The notes: generated by a model from the sequence alone, not told the origin. A stretch of 64,000 nt of DNA from Druceiella hillmani (GCA_039881145.1 JAYKKI010000004.1:51908501-51972500); one strand, 5' to 3'. Positions 1 through 11,192 are shown, numbered from the stretch's first letter. Program-made: numbers and translations.

Positions 1-184
1 TTTAAGTTTTCACAATGGCCATAAAATCATGTCAGGTTTCACTAATTTTACTCCCACTAAAATTAAACCCTTATTCCAACCCTTTAGCTATTGAATTTTG
101 CAAAATTAGAGATTGTTTACATTATGTAAAAAAATTCCTCTCTAATTTAATAGAACTGCTTATTAATTATACTCTATTACGATA

Positions 185-505
185 TTTAAACTATGTTACC
201 CCCTTAGAGGTGGATTTCCAAAAAAAACTGTAATATTTGTATTTATTTCTTTACTCTATAAAATGCTTTCGCGAAGTTTCGAGTAACATGTTTAATGTAT
301 TTCTCTGTATAAATTATGAACTTAAGTTATACCCCTAGAGGTGAAATTTAAAAACATCATGGTTTAGTGGATGGCTACGTTATTTGAGAAACTTTCGTGT
401 AAATTTTCAAATTTAATAACCAGCGTTTTAGTTCGTATATTGATAGATGAATCAGACCATGGGTCAGTCAAATTATTATTTTATAAAAATTTATAAAATC
501 AGTAT
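185..505 (+). mobile_element. Degenerate lepidopteran LINE/SINE 3'-UTR-like repeat
   Basis: The sequence has two related blocks, ACCCCCTTAGAGGTGGATTT near 196 and ACCCCTAGAGGTGAAATTT near 331. The second is followed by a GTGGATGGCTACGTTAT block and a TTGATAGATGAATCAG...GTCAGTCA tail. I recognise this order from a common lepidopteran non-LTR 3' region. No coding part is attached, so this is a truncated fragment. The family assignment is from memory. Confidence 0.45.
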
Positions 506-1478
506 CACTATCAGCATCAGGTGTTAAGATAAAAATAAATTTGTATGTTTGATCAAAGGAAAACTTTGTATTTCCAACGTGTTTTTCACATTTTCAAAAT
601 TTTAGCGACAACATATTTCCTTTTTTATTTTTTATTGTTTATTATATATTTATTTTTTATTTGTTTGTTTTTATTGTTATATAAAAATAACTAAGAAATA
701 CATTAATCAAAAAATACCTACTAGAAGGTCAAATGGGGGACTAATAAATAACGCGATTGTATTTCAGATATGAAATCGAACAAAAAACAATTTAATTTAA
801 AGAGCCATGTTCAACATGGAGTTAAGCAGGATCAATGCACTAAGTTTGTATGCATCTTTGCCTGTGACTAAAGATCGTATGTAACTTGAGAACTAATCGA
901 AACTAAAATAATTAAGGCTAACAATGGGCGGACGAAGCTCTGGGGATCTTCACTTCATTTCTTTAGTTTTGTTTATATTGTAGGTGTGTTTATGGTAATA
1001 GAAAAAGCGACCAACTTCCGTTGAAACGATTAAGTTTATATTGTTTATGATTGCTAGTTACTATAGCTCGATGAGAGAGACGGTGTTTAAGTTGATCTGT
1101 TTTAGATGAAGATATAGCTCTTTCGACTAATAGTAATTTTGTCAGCAGTCGTAGTTTTTCTGGTGTTAACAATTCAAAGAGCAATTTTGGAAGTAATTAT
1201 GTACTATATCAAGGCTGATTTTTGAGGATTTATATTGTGCTGATTCTAAATTGCAGTACGAATTATTGCGTTTAGTTACCTCTAATGTTGCTTGTATTCT
1301 ATGCCAGGCTGATGTCATAAAAATAAAGTGATTATAGGTTTTTTTTATAAATTCTTCTTTCTTTTATCACAATAGTTAGAAGTCTGTGATTGATAGAGTA
1401 TGGAATTCACTGAAAGAAGTTTTGGTAGCACCGTCGGATCATACTATATATGAATGCCAAGTTGACCCATAACTATGT
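506..1478. other. AT-rich DNA, nothing recognised
   Basis: The region holds T-rich and A-rich runs with short scattered reading frames. The only minus-strand frame (about 990-1184) has no recognisable motif. I see no gene, clear repeat or splice pair. Confidence 0.5.
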
Positions 1479-1620
1479 TTTTTAAAGGTTCCGTACCCAA
1501 AGTCTCGAATGGAACCCTATTATTATTATGTCAACGTTGTTTGTCCGTACATCTATCCCTTTATGTATCTATTGCGGATTTCTGATTTCTAACTAGAAGC
1601 TTGAGGAACTTAAAATTTAT
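1479..1620 (+). mobile_element. Left end of a GGTTCCGTACC-type lepidopteran element
   Basis: GGTTCCGTACCCAAAG is followed by AATGGAACCCTATTATTATT and TTTGTCCGTACATC. This is the well-known left part of a very abundant lepidopteran repeat. The matching right end (TACGGAACC...ACTTGCACTTGGCCGG) lies at 3806-3857. The ends are about 2.3 kb apart, far longer than the few hundred bases I expect for this family, so other DNA has probably inserted or expanded between them, including the 63-bp satellite. No transposase is visible. Confidence 0.6.
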
Positions 1621-2097
1621 ACACGATACTTAGTTTATTGACCTAAAACTAGAAGTATTTAAAATTATGTTTTGAAGGAGCAAAGGAGTATGGGGGTAAT
1701 GTTGCAAAGAGCTCTATAAATAGAGAAAAGAAGAATTAAAAACCGTTTTTTATTTTTTTGTTATCACTCAAAAACAACAATTTTGTGGACAATCAAAAGT
1801 TGCCATTTTTGTTCCTATTTTGTTAAATATTGGTCTCAGAAACGTCATTGAATACCGAGCTGTAGATCGGTTCTGATAAAAAGGTTTACTTCTCATGCCT
1901 ATATTTAAACAACAAATATTTTTAGATCTAAATATGTAATAAAAAACAAATTCATGATATTTTAGCTGGAAAGATGTACTAGGTAAAACATTTACATGGT
2001 GAAAAATAATTTTATTTGTGAATAGTTTAATAGAAGCACTATGTAACTTTAAATGTTTATACATAATTAATTGTGTACTCTCACGGTGCGGGATCCA

Positions 2098-2768
2098 CTT
2101 AAAAGGTTTACTTTTATATGCTCTTGCTGTAATTTTTTCCCAGTGAATTAATTACGCATACTTAAATGGTTTATTTCTGTGTGCTATTGCCGTAAATTTT
2201 TCGCAGTGAGTTAATTATGCATACTTAAAAGGTTTATTTTTATATGTTATTGCCGTAATTTTTTCCCAGTGTATTAATTATGCATACTTAAAAGGTTTAT
2301 TTCTGTGTGCTATTGCCGTTAATTTTTCGTAGTGAGTTAATTATGCATATTTAAAAGGTTTATTTTTATATGTTATTGCCGTAATTTTTTCCCAGTGTAT
2401 TAATTATGCATACTTAAAAGGTTTATTTCTGTGTGCTATTGCCGTAAATTTTTCGCAGTGAGTTAATTATGCATACTTAAAAGGTTTATTTTTATATGTT
2501 ATTGCCTTAATTTTTTCCCAGTGTATTAATTATGCATACTTAAAAGGTTTATTTCTGTGTGCTATTGCCGTAAATTTTTCGCAGTGAGTTAATTATGCAT
2601 ACTTAAAAGGTTTATTTTTATATGTTATTGCCGTAATTTTTTCCCAGTGTATTAATTATGCATACTTAAAAGGTTTATTTCTGTGTGCTATTGCCGTAAA
2701 TTTTTCGCAGTGAGTTAATTATGCATTCTTAAAAGGTTTATTTTTAAATGCTATTGCCGTAATTTTGT
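2098..2768 (+). repeat. 63-bp satellite with a two-monomer higher-order repeat
   Basis: About 10.6 tandem monomers start at 2098, 2161, 2224, 2287, 2350, 2413, 2476, 2539, 2602, 2665 and 2728. Each begins CTTAAAAGGTTTA and ends TTAATTATGCATA. Two variants alternate strictly. Type A has TTTTATATGTTATTGCCG and TTTTTCCCAGTGTA. Type B has TTCTGTGTGCTATTGCCG and TTTTTCGCAGTGAG. The true repeat unit is therefore a 126-bp AB dimer. The last copy decays after about 40 bases. No reading frame runs through although 63 is a multiple of 3. Confidence 0.95.
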
Positions 2769-3805
2769 TAAAATTATAATAAAAATTTTTTTTTCTATTT
2801 TATTACAGTTGATATTAGAGTAAAAACGTTGGTGTACTTGGAGAGTTGTAAACTTGAAAGTGTGAAAACTAGAATGAAATGAAGTGCTAGGTACACTTCA
2901 TTTCCGTCCTAGTTGTGAAAGTTAATAAAATTCTAAACAATTATGATTATGGAAATCGTACATAGTTTTCTAAACAAATAAAATAGAAAACTTGATTAAA
3001 GGTACATATATATTGGCTTAGAAGCAGACGTAATAAATAAGTCCAAACAATCTGACGTAAATTTATATATAACCCTTTCTCATGGATAAATTACGTACAA
3101 GAGGTAAAATACATTTAGGATAAACTTACTTATTGCCTTGAAAGGGAAAAGACGTTTTGGAACTCTCTAGAGAGAAATATAGCAAATAAAGAATTTGGAA
3201 AATGCTTGGAGTTAAAAGAACATTATAAAATCAATAAAAATCAAAATAGAAAAACTAGTGGAAGGCTTCCCGTTTTCGTATCGTAAATGATTGATGGTAG
3301 AAAAATTAAAGGCAGTACAAAAAAAAAGCCTAATACAATAGAAGCGTTTGATTCGCATGAGACAGGTTATTATGTTTTTTTTTGTCTAAGGAAGGATTAG
3401 GTTGAATCCTTGTGCAAAGCAGGAAATGTTCTAAACCTGTCGACCACGTCCGTTTCACACGTCATTTTTTTCTACCTATGTATCTATTTCCTATTCCTAA
3501 TATGTCTCGTACTCTGTTTTAATATGTTCATCGAATTAAAATATATATATTTATAATTGACATTTTTACAAGTAAATTAAATTTTGTTTGCATACTTGTT
3601 TGTAAAGGCTTTTGTTCTATTAAAATTCTTTCACTAACGTCTTACAATCTGCAGCGACAATATTTTGGAAATAAATATTACCTATGTAGTAATTAAACCG
3701 TCATATGCGTAAGCTTTTTGGTATGTTTTTATAAATAAATAAAAAAATAGAATTTCCGTCCAATCACTCTTACCTACATTGAAAATTGAGGATTTAACAT
3801 TGTTC
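2769..3805. other. AT-rich DNA, nothing recognised
   Basis: I see no coding frame and no strong repeat. A minus-strand TGTAG|GTAAGA junction exists near 3773-3780 but lacks a convincing pyrimidine tract. The stretch is probably interior or insert DNA of the split element ending at 3857. Confidence 0.4.
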
Positions 3806-3857
3806 GGAGCTACGGAACCTTTCATGAGCAAGACTTGCACTTGGCCGGTTTTTTACT
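3806..3857 (+). mobile_element. Right end of GGTTCCGTACC-type element
   Basis: GAGCTACGGAACC is followed by GAGCAAGACTTGCACTTGG and CCGGTTTTTTAC. This is a degenerate form of the family's right terminus. GGTTCCGTA at 1483 and TACGGAACC here form the terminal inverted repeat of one old element. Confidence 0.6.
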
Positions 3858-4069
3858 TTTTTTTTAATACTAAATTATCATATAAGCCTAATTTTTATTT
3901 CTCCTTTAATCTTGGGACTTTAAATGGCTTAGAGATAAGGTTTCTGTGAGACAAATTTTGGGTGAATAGTAATTTTTAAGAAAGAAACGCAGTAGTCTGA
4001 AACACACTGTGCATTATTTAAAAACATATGTAGATACTCGTTGCCATATAAGAGTAAGGATGATGTGAA

Positions 4070-4270
4070 CGCACGGACTCTCGGCGAGCTGGCGGTGACC
4101 GGTTTCCGTTGCCGGCCGGCGGATTCCTCTAGCGCCGCCGGGACACCCGGCGCCATCTAGGGGCATGTGCGCTGCTGACTCACCGCACCCGGATCCTAGT
4201 TGCGATCGATAGATAGATATCAGCGCGGCCATTGTGGACAGCTCTTCTGCCGTCTAGACAGCTCATGTCT
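4070..4270. promoter_or_regulatory. GC/CpG-rich islet (possible intronic regulatory element)
   Basis: This is a sharp island of GC-rich, CpG-dense sequence in AT-rich surroundings. It includes a small perfect hairpin, CGCCGGG-ACA-CCCGGCG, near 4136-4152. Two overlapping minus-strand frames of 72 and 75 codons cross it, but they have no family motif and look like by-products of the composition. It could be an enhancer, an unspliced 5' UTR or an islet brought in by a transposon. The sequence alone does not decide. Confidence 0.35.
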
Positions 4271-4841
4271 ATTAAAGTGCGGACCTTTGAGTTTGTTTTG
4301 GCCTGACTTACATTCTCGTTTCTTCCTGTTTAATGACCAAATGAGCCGTACTTAGTTACTTCCCACTCGATTTAGTTTACGGTTTTTTCGCACACGAACT
4401 AAGAAAGTAACGAAGGACTGCGAGATTGTGTGTAAATTCGATTCGCTACGAGATACATAGTTAGAGCACAGTCGCAAGAGGATATTTGTCGATTTTTGAA
4501 GAAGTGTTTAAAATTTTTCGAAATGTGTCTCATAAACCCACAGTTGTGATATAACGTGGAAAAAGAGACTTGTATTGCAGTCATTCAAAGCTTCGCGGCA
4601 AAACACTTAGCCACGTGATACGTAAATTCTTCGATGTCACGATGCCCCAAACAAGCAATTAAATTGAAATGGGAAGATTCTGTCTCTTCCATCCACTTTG
4701 TCACTCTAAATATATTGGCAGATAAATATTGTTATTATGGAATTCAGTTTATAGGATCACGCTATCTTGCTCATATAACTACTTGAAGTTGGGCATATAT
4801 TATTAGTACATTGTAACCTGTATGGTACATTTCAAAGTCAC

Positions 4842-4893
4842 GCTTTCTGATTGGCGGACACAAATTGTCCTTTCTGATTGGCGGACACAGATT
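4842..4893 (+). repeat. Short tandem duplication (about 25 bp x2)
   Basis: TTTCTGATTGGCGGACACA followed by AATTGT or GATTGT occurs twice back to back. It contains ATTGG (inverted CCAAT) boxes, so a regulatory role is possible but unproven. Confidence 0.7.
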
Positions 4894-5100
4894 GTTTCGA
4901 AAATTAAATAAAAAATTGTATACAAAATTTATTGCAGTTTAAATGTCGTCAAATCATTATCTTAACCCAAAAATAACGACGTTCATTAATCTAACATTTT
5001 TTATACAGGTTGCAGATAATCTATTCACGTACGAGTTAGATTTTTTTCAGTATCGTGTTATTTCTTTGTCATTTAAAATTTTCGAATCATTTATTTAGAC

Positions 5101-5281
5101 CAGAGGTTCCCGAACCTTTTTTCTCGTAGACCACATTCAAAATTTTACTGGTTTCGGTGGACGCCCTGCTGCTACATTTCTAGCATATTTCCAAACTCGA
5201 ATCTTTTTTCACGTCAACGTAGACCCGCGTCGAGGCCCCCGTGGTCCCCTGGGGCCACCTGGACCAATTTGGGAGTCACTG
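5101..5281 (+). mobile_element. Non-autonomous hAT-type MITE with intact 8-bp target-site duplication
   Basis: The element is 181 bp, begins CAGAGGTTCCCGAACC and ends TTTGGGAGTCACTG. These are typical hAT-like termini in the 'CAGxGGTTCCCAA' class. It is flanked by a perfect 8-bp direct repeat, ATTTAGAC, at 5093-5100 and 5282-5289, the target-site length of the hAT superfamily. There is no coding capacity. The interior is unusually GC-rich, with CCCCGTGGTCCCCTGGGGCC. Confidence 0.85.
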
Positions 5282-5504
5282 ATTTAGACGAATTAACCGT
5301 ATTGGTGAAGAAGACGGATACTCTCTAGTGGCAGCATGTATGTGAAGAATAATTCCAGCATCGTAGTTTGTTTCATCTTGAACGGATTAATCAAATCACT
5401 TTCTTACGCCCTTCTGCCTTAGTTGTCGTTATTTTAAATTGTTTTATTTTTATGACTTAAATCATGATAAGAGATTAAAAAAAACATTAGTCGCGCACAA
5501 TTAA

Positions 5505-5615
5505 ATGAAACTACGTGATGTAGCTTTATTTCTACTTTCTTTAAGTTCTTTACCACGACCTAGGTTTCGTTATATTACAACATCTTCAGGTGGGCTATTA
5601 GCAAAGATATTAGTC
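5505..5615 (+). mobile_element. Single-arm copy of the palindromic element found at 33215-33420
   Basis: From ATGAAACTACGTGATGTAG through CATCTTCAGGTGGGCTATTA and GCAAAGATATTAG this matches the left arm of the 206-bp palindrome near 33.3 kb almost base for base. The second arm is missing: the match stops near the palindrome's centre. It is either a half element or the remains of a hairpin that lost one arm. Confidence 0.85.
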
Positions 5616-6389
5616 ACACACTTTAAAAGAATGTGCGTTTTTTCCCAGAACATCGTATTGACGTCATGAATGATGCAATAGTTGAAGAAATATCGATTTG
5701 TAGATTTTCTAGGAAAAAACTTAAATATATTATAATTATTTTAAAATTTTGTGAAGAAATACAATATGTGTAAATCAAGAATTGAGACAGTGAACAAGTT
5801 TTGGATGTTTAGCGAGAATCGGAATAAAATGTAATTAGTGATGTAATTCTTTGGACAATATTTAAAGATGTCATTGGGGCGAAAATTTATAAATGATGGA
5901 GATAAAAAGAAGTCATTTAAATTGTGCGTTTTATCAATTCTTCCTCTTAAATTTTGGAGACCACTGACAGATGATTAAGAGAAGCATTTATTTATTTGTG
6001 GTTAATAATCGAGAAATAATTTTATTCATAGCGATGATCTTCTCGAATGTGAATTGCTTTTTGAATAATAATTTTTTTTTAAAGACACATTATACATATT
6101 ACAATTTTCATAAATGACTTTTTATTGTAACATTGATGATAAAAAAAATATGGGGCCAATGTTGATAAATCGAAGGTAAATAAGGTACCCGAATATAAAA
6201 AACTTGTCTTGCTTTTAATATATTTATTATTACTTCATATTATATTTTATTTTGGGTACTATTTTATTTATTGTATATCGAGCTTTCAAGACCAGCTCTG
6301 AAGTAGAACTTTGGTCCCGTTTTGTTTGTATAATATTCCCTGCCAGTCTAGTCCATAAGTGTTCATTGTAACACTATTCACATATTTCT
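5616..6389. other. AT-rich DNA, nothing recognised
   Basis: Low-complexity T/A runs and short frames only. No repeat end, splice pair or coding bias is seen. Confidence 0.45.
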
Positions 6390-6816
6390 GAAGTCATACT
6401 TCTTTAGGCGCTTTATGGAAAATTATGAGAGTAAAATTTTGCAATACCTACACATGATGTAATAAAAATCAACAGGATGAAGTTGCTCACGATGCGCGCG
6501 CATGATGCAAGAAAAATCGACAGGATGAAGTTGTTCATTAAACATGCGTGTAGTGACTGATACTATGTGCTTTCAAATAAAATTTTTTAGTAATTGAAAT
6601 TTAATAGTGGTTCATAAATTTAAAAAAAATATTTATTGAGATTATTTTTGATAGAAATAGTTCTTATAAGCTTTTTAAAATATTTTATGTATTTATTTGC
6701 ATTATAAATTATTTAAAATTTATAATCAAGTGCCAGTCCTTTTATTATTTTATTTCTATTCATTATTTGCGTGCTAAATCAAGTTATTCTTGTATTATGC
6801 TAAAAAGTATAACTTC
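6390..6816. mobile_element. MITE family M1, copy 1 (GAAGTTATACTTCTTT ends)
   Basis: The left terminus GAAGTCATACTTCTTTAGGCG is mirrored by AAAAAGTATAACTTC at the right end, followed by a CGCGCGTACATAAGTAC flank. Two more copies with the same ends lie at 31421-31774 and 35245-35978. Near the left end a ~50-bp motif (ATGATGTAATAAAAATC, AACAGGATGAAGTTG) is repeated in tandem. It has no reading frame of note and is non-autonomous. Confidence 0.65.
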
Positions 6817-7558
6817 TAACGCGCGTACATAAGTACACCCCCGATTAATTTTTTTGAGGGGCCAGATTTTGGTCGGCTTCTGTAAGAACGTCGTTGTCAC
6901 TAAAATCGTAGAATCTAGTTGTTGGGAAGTTCTATATCCTCCTCGAGAGGCATCTGGTCGAACTCTGTGGGTAATAATGAAGAGTATTCCTTTTCTATTT
7001 CTTCTTTGTCTTTTATTTGCAATTTCCTTAACAGTTTCGTACTAAACTGTTTAAGAACATTGTTTGAGGGCGGATATTTCTTGGTTTCGTACACTCTACA
7101 ACAGAAGTTTTGTGTGTTGAAAAAAAAGGAAAAATGTTTCCCATTGTATTTACTTTATTTTATTTTAAACATTAATATACACATAAAATGCATACATTTG
7201 GCGGACTTATTGCTACACGAGCAATCTTTCGTGGAGAACCATAATAGTTCATTATGAAAATTTAGATGTAGAATGTGGAATACTGTAAAAGACATTCATA
7301 ACCAAAATGCAACATTTACAAATTAAAATATTAATAAAGAAGAAAAAAAAAGATTTAAAAAATATATACGTAAAAACTAAAATAATATAAACAATTAAAA
7401 AAAATAGTAGAAATCTTTAAATGGCATGGCTGGGAACAATGAAAGAAGAATAAAATTATATTAAGGAAATGTGAGACTAAGGGATTATGAGAGGAAGAAT
7501 TTTTTTCAGATGGCATTTGAAAATATTTATTGAGGCCGAGTTTCTGGTATCCGGATCC
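6817..7558. other. AT-rich DNA with chance frames
   Basis: Plus-strand frames of 63 and 112 codons overlap here in different phases. Both are rich in Phe, Leu and Ile, as expected from T-rich DNA, and show no domain. No other structure is recognised. Confidence 0.4.
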
Positions 7559-8146
7559 CGTCGAGTCCAAACTTTCACAGCTTGGACTTTTCATAAAGGA
7601 CAGTCGTATGTTTGGGAAACCTGCTCCTATTGAGCAAGGATTTGACGCCTTTTCATTTCATTGAAACAGTGCTTATTTCATGAATTTGACATTTTCAAAC
7701 ATTTCGACACACTAATTATTCGACCAAAATGTCTGCAAGCGGAGATAAATAGAAAACATGCATATATAATCTTGTTTCTAATTGGCGGCCGATAGATGAC
7801 ACTATGAGTGTCGTCTTGTCCCAAAAACTTGGTTTTATAACCACGCGTTACCTTCGTAAGAAAACAAAATAAAAATGCTAGCCCAGACTGGATTATAAAC
7901 TTTCTATGTAAAAAATCATACTTTTTTGTTTTTATCGAAATGTCACGATCTAAAATAAATATAAAGTTACCGGGTATCGTGTTCATTTTTTACCTCGGCT
8001 TTCAGGTAAATAAATAGATGCGTGCTTGTAATAATTATGGTTGCTATGCGAAGTGAGAAAAATAAAACAATAATATTATGACATTGAAAAAAACAATCTT
8101 GCAATTATGACTCAATCTTTGTTCCGCCATTAAGATCCGCCGCCAC
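7559..8146 (+). repeat. Segmental tandem duplication, copy 1
   Basis: The unit begins GAGTCCAAACTTTCACAGC and ends near AACAATCTTGCAATTATGAC / CCGCCATTAAGAT. It is repeated directly as the next block. It contains a dyad, GTCCAA...TTGGAC, at its start. The 102-codon minus frame inside (7678-7986) is broken in the second copy, which argues that it is not coding. Confidence 0.85.
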
Positions 8147-8148
8147 TC

Positions 8149-8818
8149 TGAGTCCAAGGTTTTATAGCTTGGACTTTTCATGAAGCACAGTTGTATATTT
8201 GGGAAAACTATTCCTATTGAGCAAGAATTTTACGCCTTTTCATTTCATTGAAACAGTGCTTTATTTCACGAATTTGACATTTTCAAAAACTTGACAAAAT
8301 AATTATTCGACCAAAATGTCTCCAAGCGGAGATAAATAGAAACAAGCTAATATAATCTTGTTTCGAATTGGGGACCGAAAGACAACAGTGTCCCAAAAAC
8401 TTTTATAACGACACTGAGTGTCGTCTTGACCCAAAAACTTATTTTTAATATCGCGTTACTCTCGCAAGAAACCAAAATAAAAATGCTAGCCGAGACTGGA
8501 TTATAAACTTTCTATGTAAAAAATCATACTTTTTTGTTTTTATCGAAATGTCAGGATCTAGAATATTTTTATCGAAATGTCATACAATTTGACATTTCAA
8601 TAAAAACAATGAAATGATCTAGAATAAATATAAGGTTATTGGGTATCGTGTTAATTCCTTACCTCGGCTATATAGGTAAAAAATAGATGCGTGCTTGTAA
8701 TAATCATGGTTGCTACGCGAAGTGAGAAAAGTAAAACAATAATATTATGACAGATGACATTGAAAAAAAAAACAATCTTGCAATTATGACTCGAACTCTG
8801 ATCCGCCATTAAGATATA
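8149..8818 (+). repeat. Segmental tandem duplication, copy 2
   Basis: This is a diverged direct copy of 7559-8146 with small insertions. One is an internal inverted pair, GAAATGTCATACAATTTG / ACATTTC, near 8573-8607. It ends AACAATCTTGCAATTATGAC ... CCGCCATTAAGATATAAC. The differences suggest an old duplication. Confidence 0.85.
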
Positions 8819-9574
8819 ACTGCGTTTAACCGGTCAGCGGATGGTGACCGAGAAGCGGGGCAACATAGTTAACACTCTTATAGTCCGTGGGAGACTGGCG
8901 CAATTTTCATTGCGATAATATGATTATTATTCAGCGTCTTTCCACGAGGCATAGCTTTGCACATGTTTTGTGTAACGCATACACATTGTACTATTACATT
9001 TCGTGTTTATATTTTTTTTTGCAAAATAACAATTTTCACAACGGTTCGTGTTTTATCGGCGCGCCGCGTCAGGCGAGCGTATCACTGTATGTGACTTTGC
9101 GTGTGGTGACTTATTCAATTGATATGGATGCGTCATTCCTGTGTATCGATTTGATTTTATAGGCTACGGAAAGATGCTTCAGCTATCTTTGTTTACGTTG
9201 TCTTTCTTTGGTGGAAGGAATATATTGTAACTACTTTGTATAATCACGAAATATATTTCAAGGTGGACAGATCACTTCGTAATGAATATGTATTGTTAGA
9301 ATACAAGTTAAATTATGTGTATAGAAAATAAATATATATATATGCCGAACATACATACAAATGAAGTCAGTGTTGCGAAGTGTGAATATACGATTATCTG
9401 ACCGAATAAAAATCACATTCTACGTTATTTGATTTTAGTTATTTGACAATGTTCGGGTATTTCCGCACTGGCACAGCGTACGGTCATAAAATTATTTTAA
9501 TTTTGCTTATTAAAAGTTTAGTTTAATATGTATAATAAAAAAATACTAAAAATATGCCAAGTAACGAAAAGACC
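8819..9574. other. Unassigned DNA with a small CpG patch
   Basis: A short GC-rich patch (TCGGCGCGCCGCGTCAGGCG, about 9057-9076) sits in a 91-codon plus frame without recognisable motifs. Otherwise AT-rich with nothing supported. Confidence 0.35.
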
Positions 9575-9905
9575 CATTGAGATAAATCAAACGTGCCTAA
9601 ACTGAATAGGTTTACTAATAAGTTCCTACTACTATCTCTCTCCTCCATCATCAGACTTTCTGGTTATAATACGTAACCAAAGGGCTCATTGAGACAAGTC
9701 AAACAAGCTCAAACTCCATGGGTTTACTGTTAGCCATTGAAAAGTTCCCATGACTATCTCTCCACAGTCATCAGACCCTTCCGGTTACAATAGGCAACCA
9801 AAGGTTTCTTTGATAGAAGTCAAACAAATCCTAACTCGACAGGTGTTCTATTACCCATTGAGAAATTCCTATGACCACCTACCTGCTCCACCATATCAGA
9901 TCGAT
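9575..9905 (+). repeat. Lepidopteran-type 111-120-bp tandem repeat, about 2.8 copies
   Basis: Units start with (C)ATTGAGA(TA/CA)A(A/G)TCAAAC near 9576, 9687 and 9807. They contain GGTTTACT, CATTGAGAAATTCCTATGAC and CATCAGA blocks in the same order. I recognise this sequence class from lepidopteran genomes but cannot name the family. The 70-codon frame at 9750-9962 is simply this repeat read through. Confidence 0.7.
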
Positions 9906-11075
9906 GGCCCTATATTATTTGTATTGTCATCAAAATTGCATAAGTTTGCAAGTTTCAAATAGATACGGTAATAGGGTATTGTGACGTGACGTCATAAGCC
10001 AGTTGTGTTTTGTATGGGGCGTTTTCGCGGAAGCGTAGTTCGTCAGTTTTTAAGTCGTTATAACTTTGTAATGAAAAGTCTTAGGTGCGATATATTTATT
10101 TTAACCGTTTTTAATGTTATTATTTATTCTATATTAGTAATAAAAAAATATAGTCAAATACTTTCTTAGAAGTGGATGGAAGAAAGTGAGTAGAAAGGTT
10201 TGCTTATAATGCTAAGAATTTACAGATCAAGCTAATGGAAGTGTGTTAATAAAAAAAATAACATTGTATGTACGATCCACGCGCGGAAGTAAAACTTCTA
10301 CATTTTGTTCTTGCATTTTGCTACATAAATGTGATATTAGATGCAGTAAAATAATATAATTTGCACAAATTGTGATGATGGTCACGTCTTAACGTGATGA
10401 TTATCATTACAACCGTTTCATCTAATTTGTTAACTTGTATAATTATATTCTATGGTAAAACAAAATGTGCTATAATTTTATCAATTACAGGTACTTAAAT
10501 ATACATGTTCATTGGATCCTACTTATTTATTGTTTTATAACGTATAAAAATACTACTATTTTTTGTTGTCGTTTAAGATGTTTACACTCGACGCAAAAAC
10601 CTCCAAATTTTGACATGCACGATAATGTTAGTTCGTTGAAAGTATTCTTCAAAATTCTTTTAAAACTTGTATACTTATGTAAATTTACTGATATGTAATT
10701 GAATAATCGATAGATGGCAATAGGATAGCGTTATTGGTTAGTGAAACCTTTCGGCGTTTCATGTTCGATAGATCGACTTCAAAAGATTAATTTGAAATTA
10801 AAATGTGTGCCAGTTATTTTTTCTCCCACTCAGTTTGTAGATTTGTTCTCCCACTTCTTTTTTTGGAAAAAAAAACCATGTTTTAATTATTATCTATGGC
10901 TCTAATACGTTGAAGAAAATCATGAGAATTAATGACCATCCTAATTTTAACTAACATCATAAATGCATAAGTATATTTGTTTGTCCTTCTTTTACGTCGC
11001 AACGGATCGACGTGATTTTTTAAACAGACTTAGTGGGCAAGCCGGGTAATGACATAGGCTGCTTTTAATAAACTC
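9906..11075. other. AT-rich DNA; one perfect CRE
   Basis: A palindromic TGACGTCA (cAMP-response/bZIP type) lies at 9987-9994 within GTGACGTGACGTCATAAGCC. No promoter elements accompany it. The rest is AT-rich with short chance frames. Confidence 0.35.
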
Positions 11076-11192
11076 TTAATCCTCTTGGAAAATTCTTAAA
11101 AAGTACACCAACGTAATAACAAAGCAACGTCGCAATAAAGCAATGGTTGATCCATCGTCATAATTGAAAATAAAACATCGTCGAAAAAAAAA

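Noticed and set aside
7981..8000. GCTTTCAG|GTAAAT as a second ratchet point
   Set aside because: The second copy of the same duplicated segment has TATATAG|GTAAAA, the donor is weak and the pyrimidine tract is poor.
10470..10492. ATTACAG|GTACTT as a ratchet point
   Set aside because: GTACTT is a poor 5' splice site and the upstream tract is not pyrimidine-rich.
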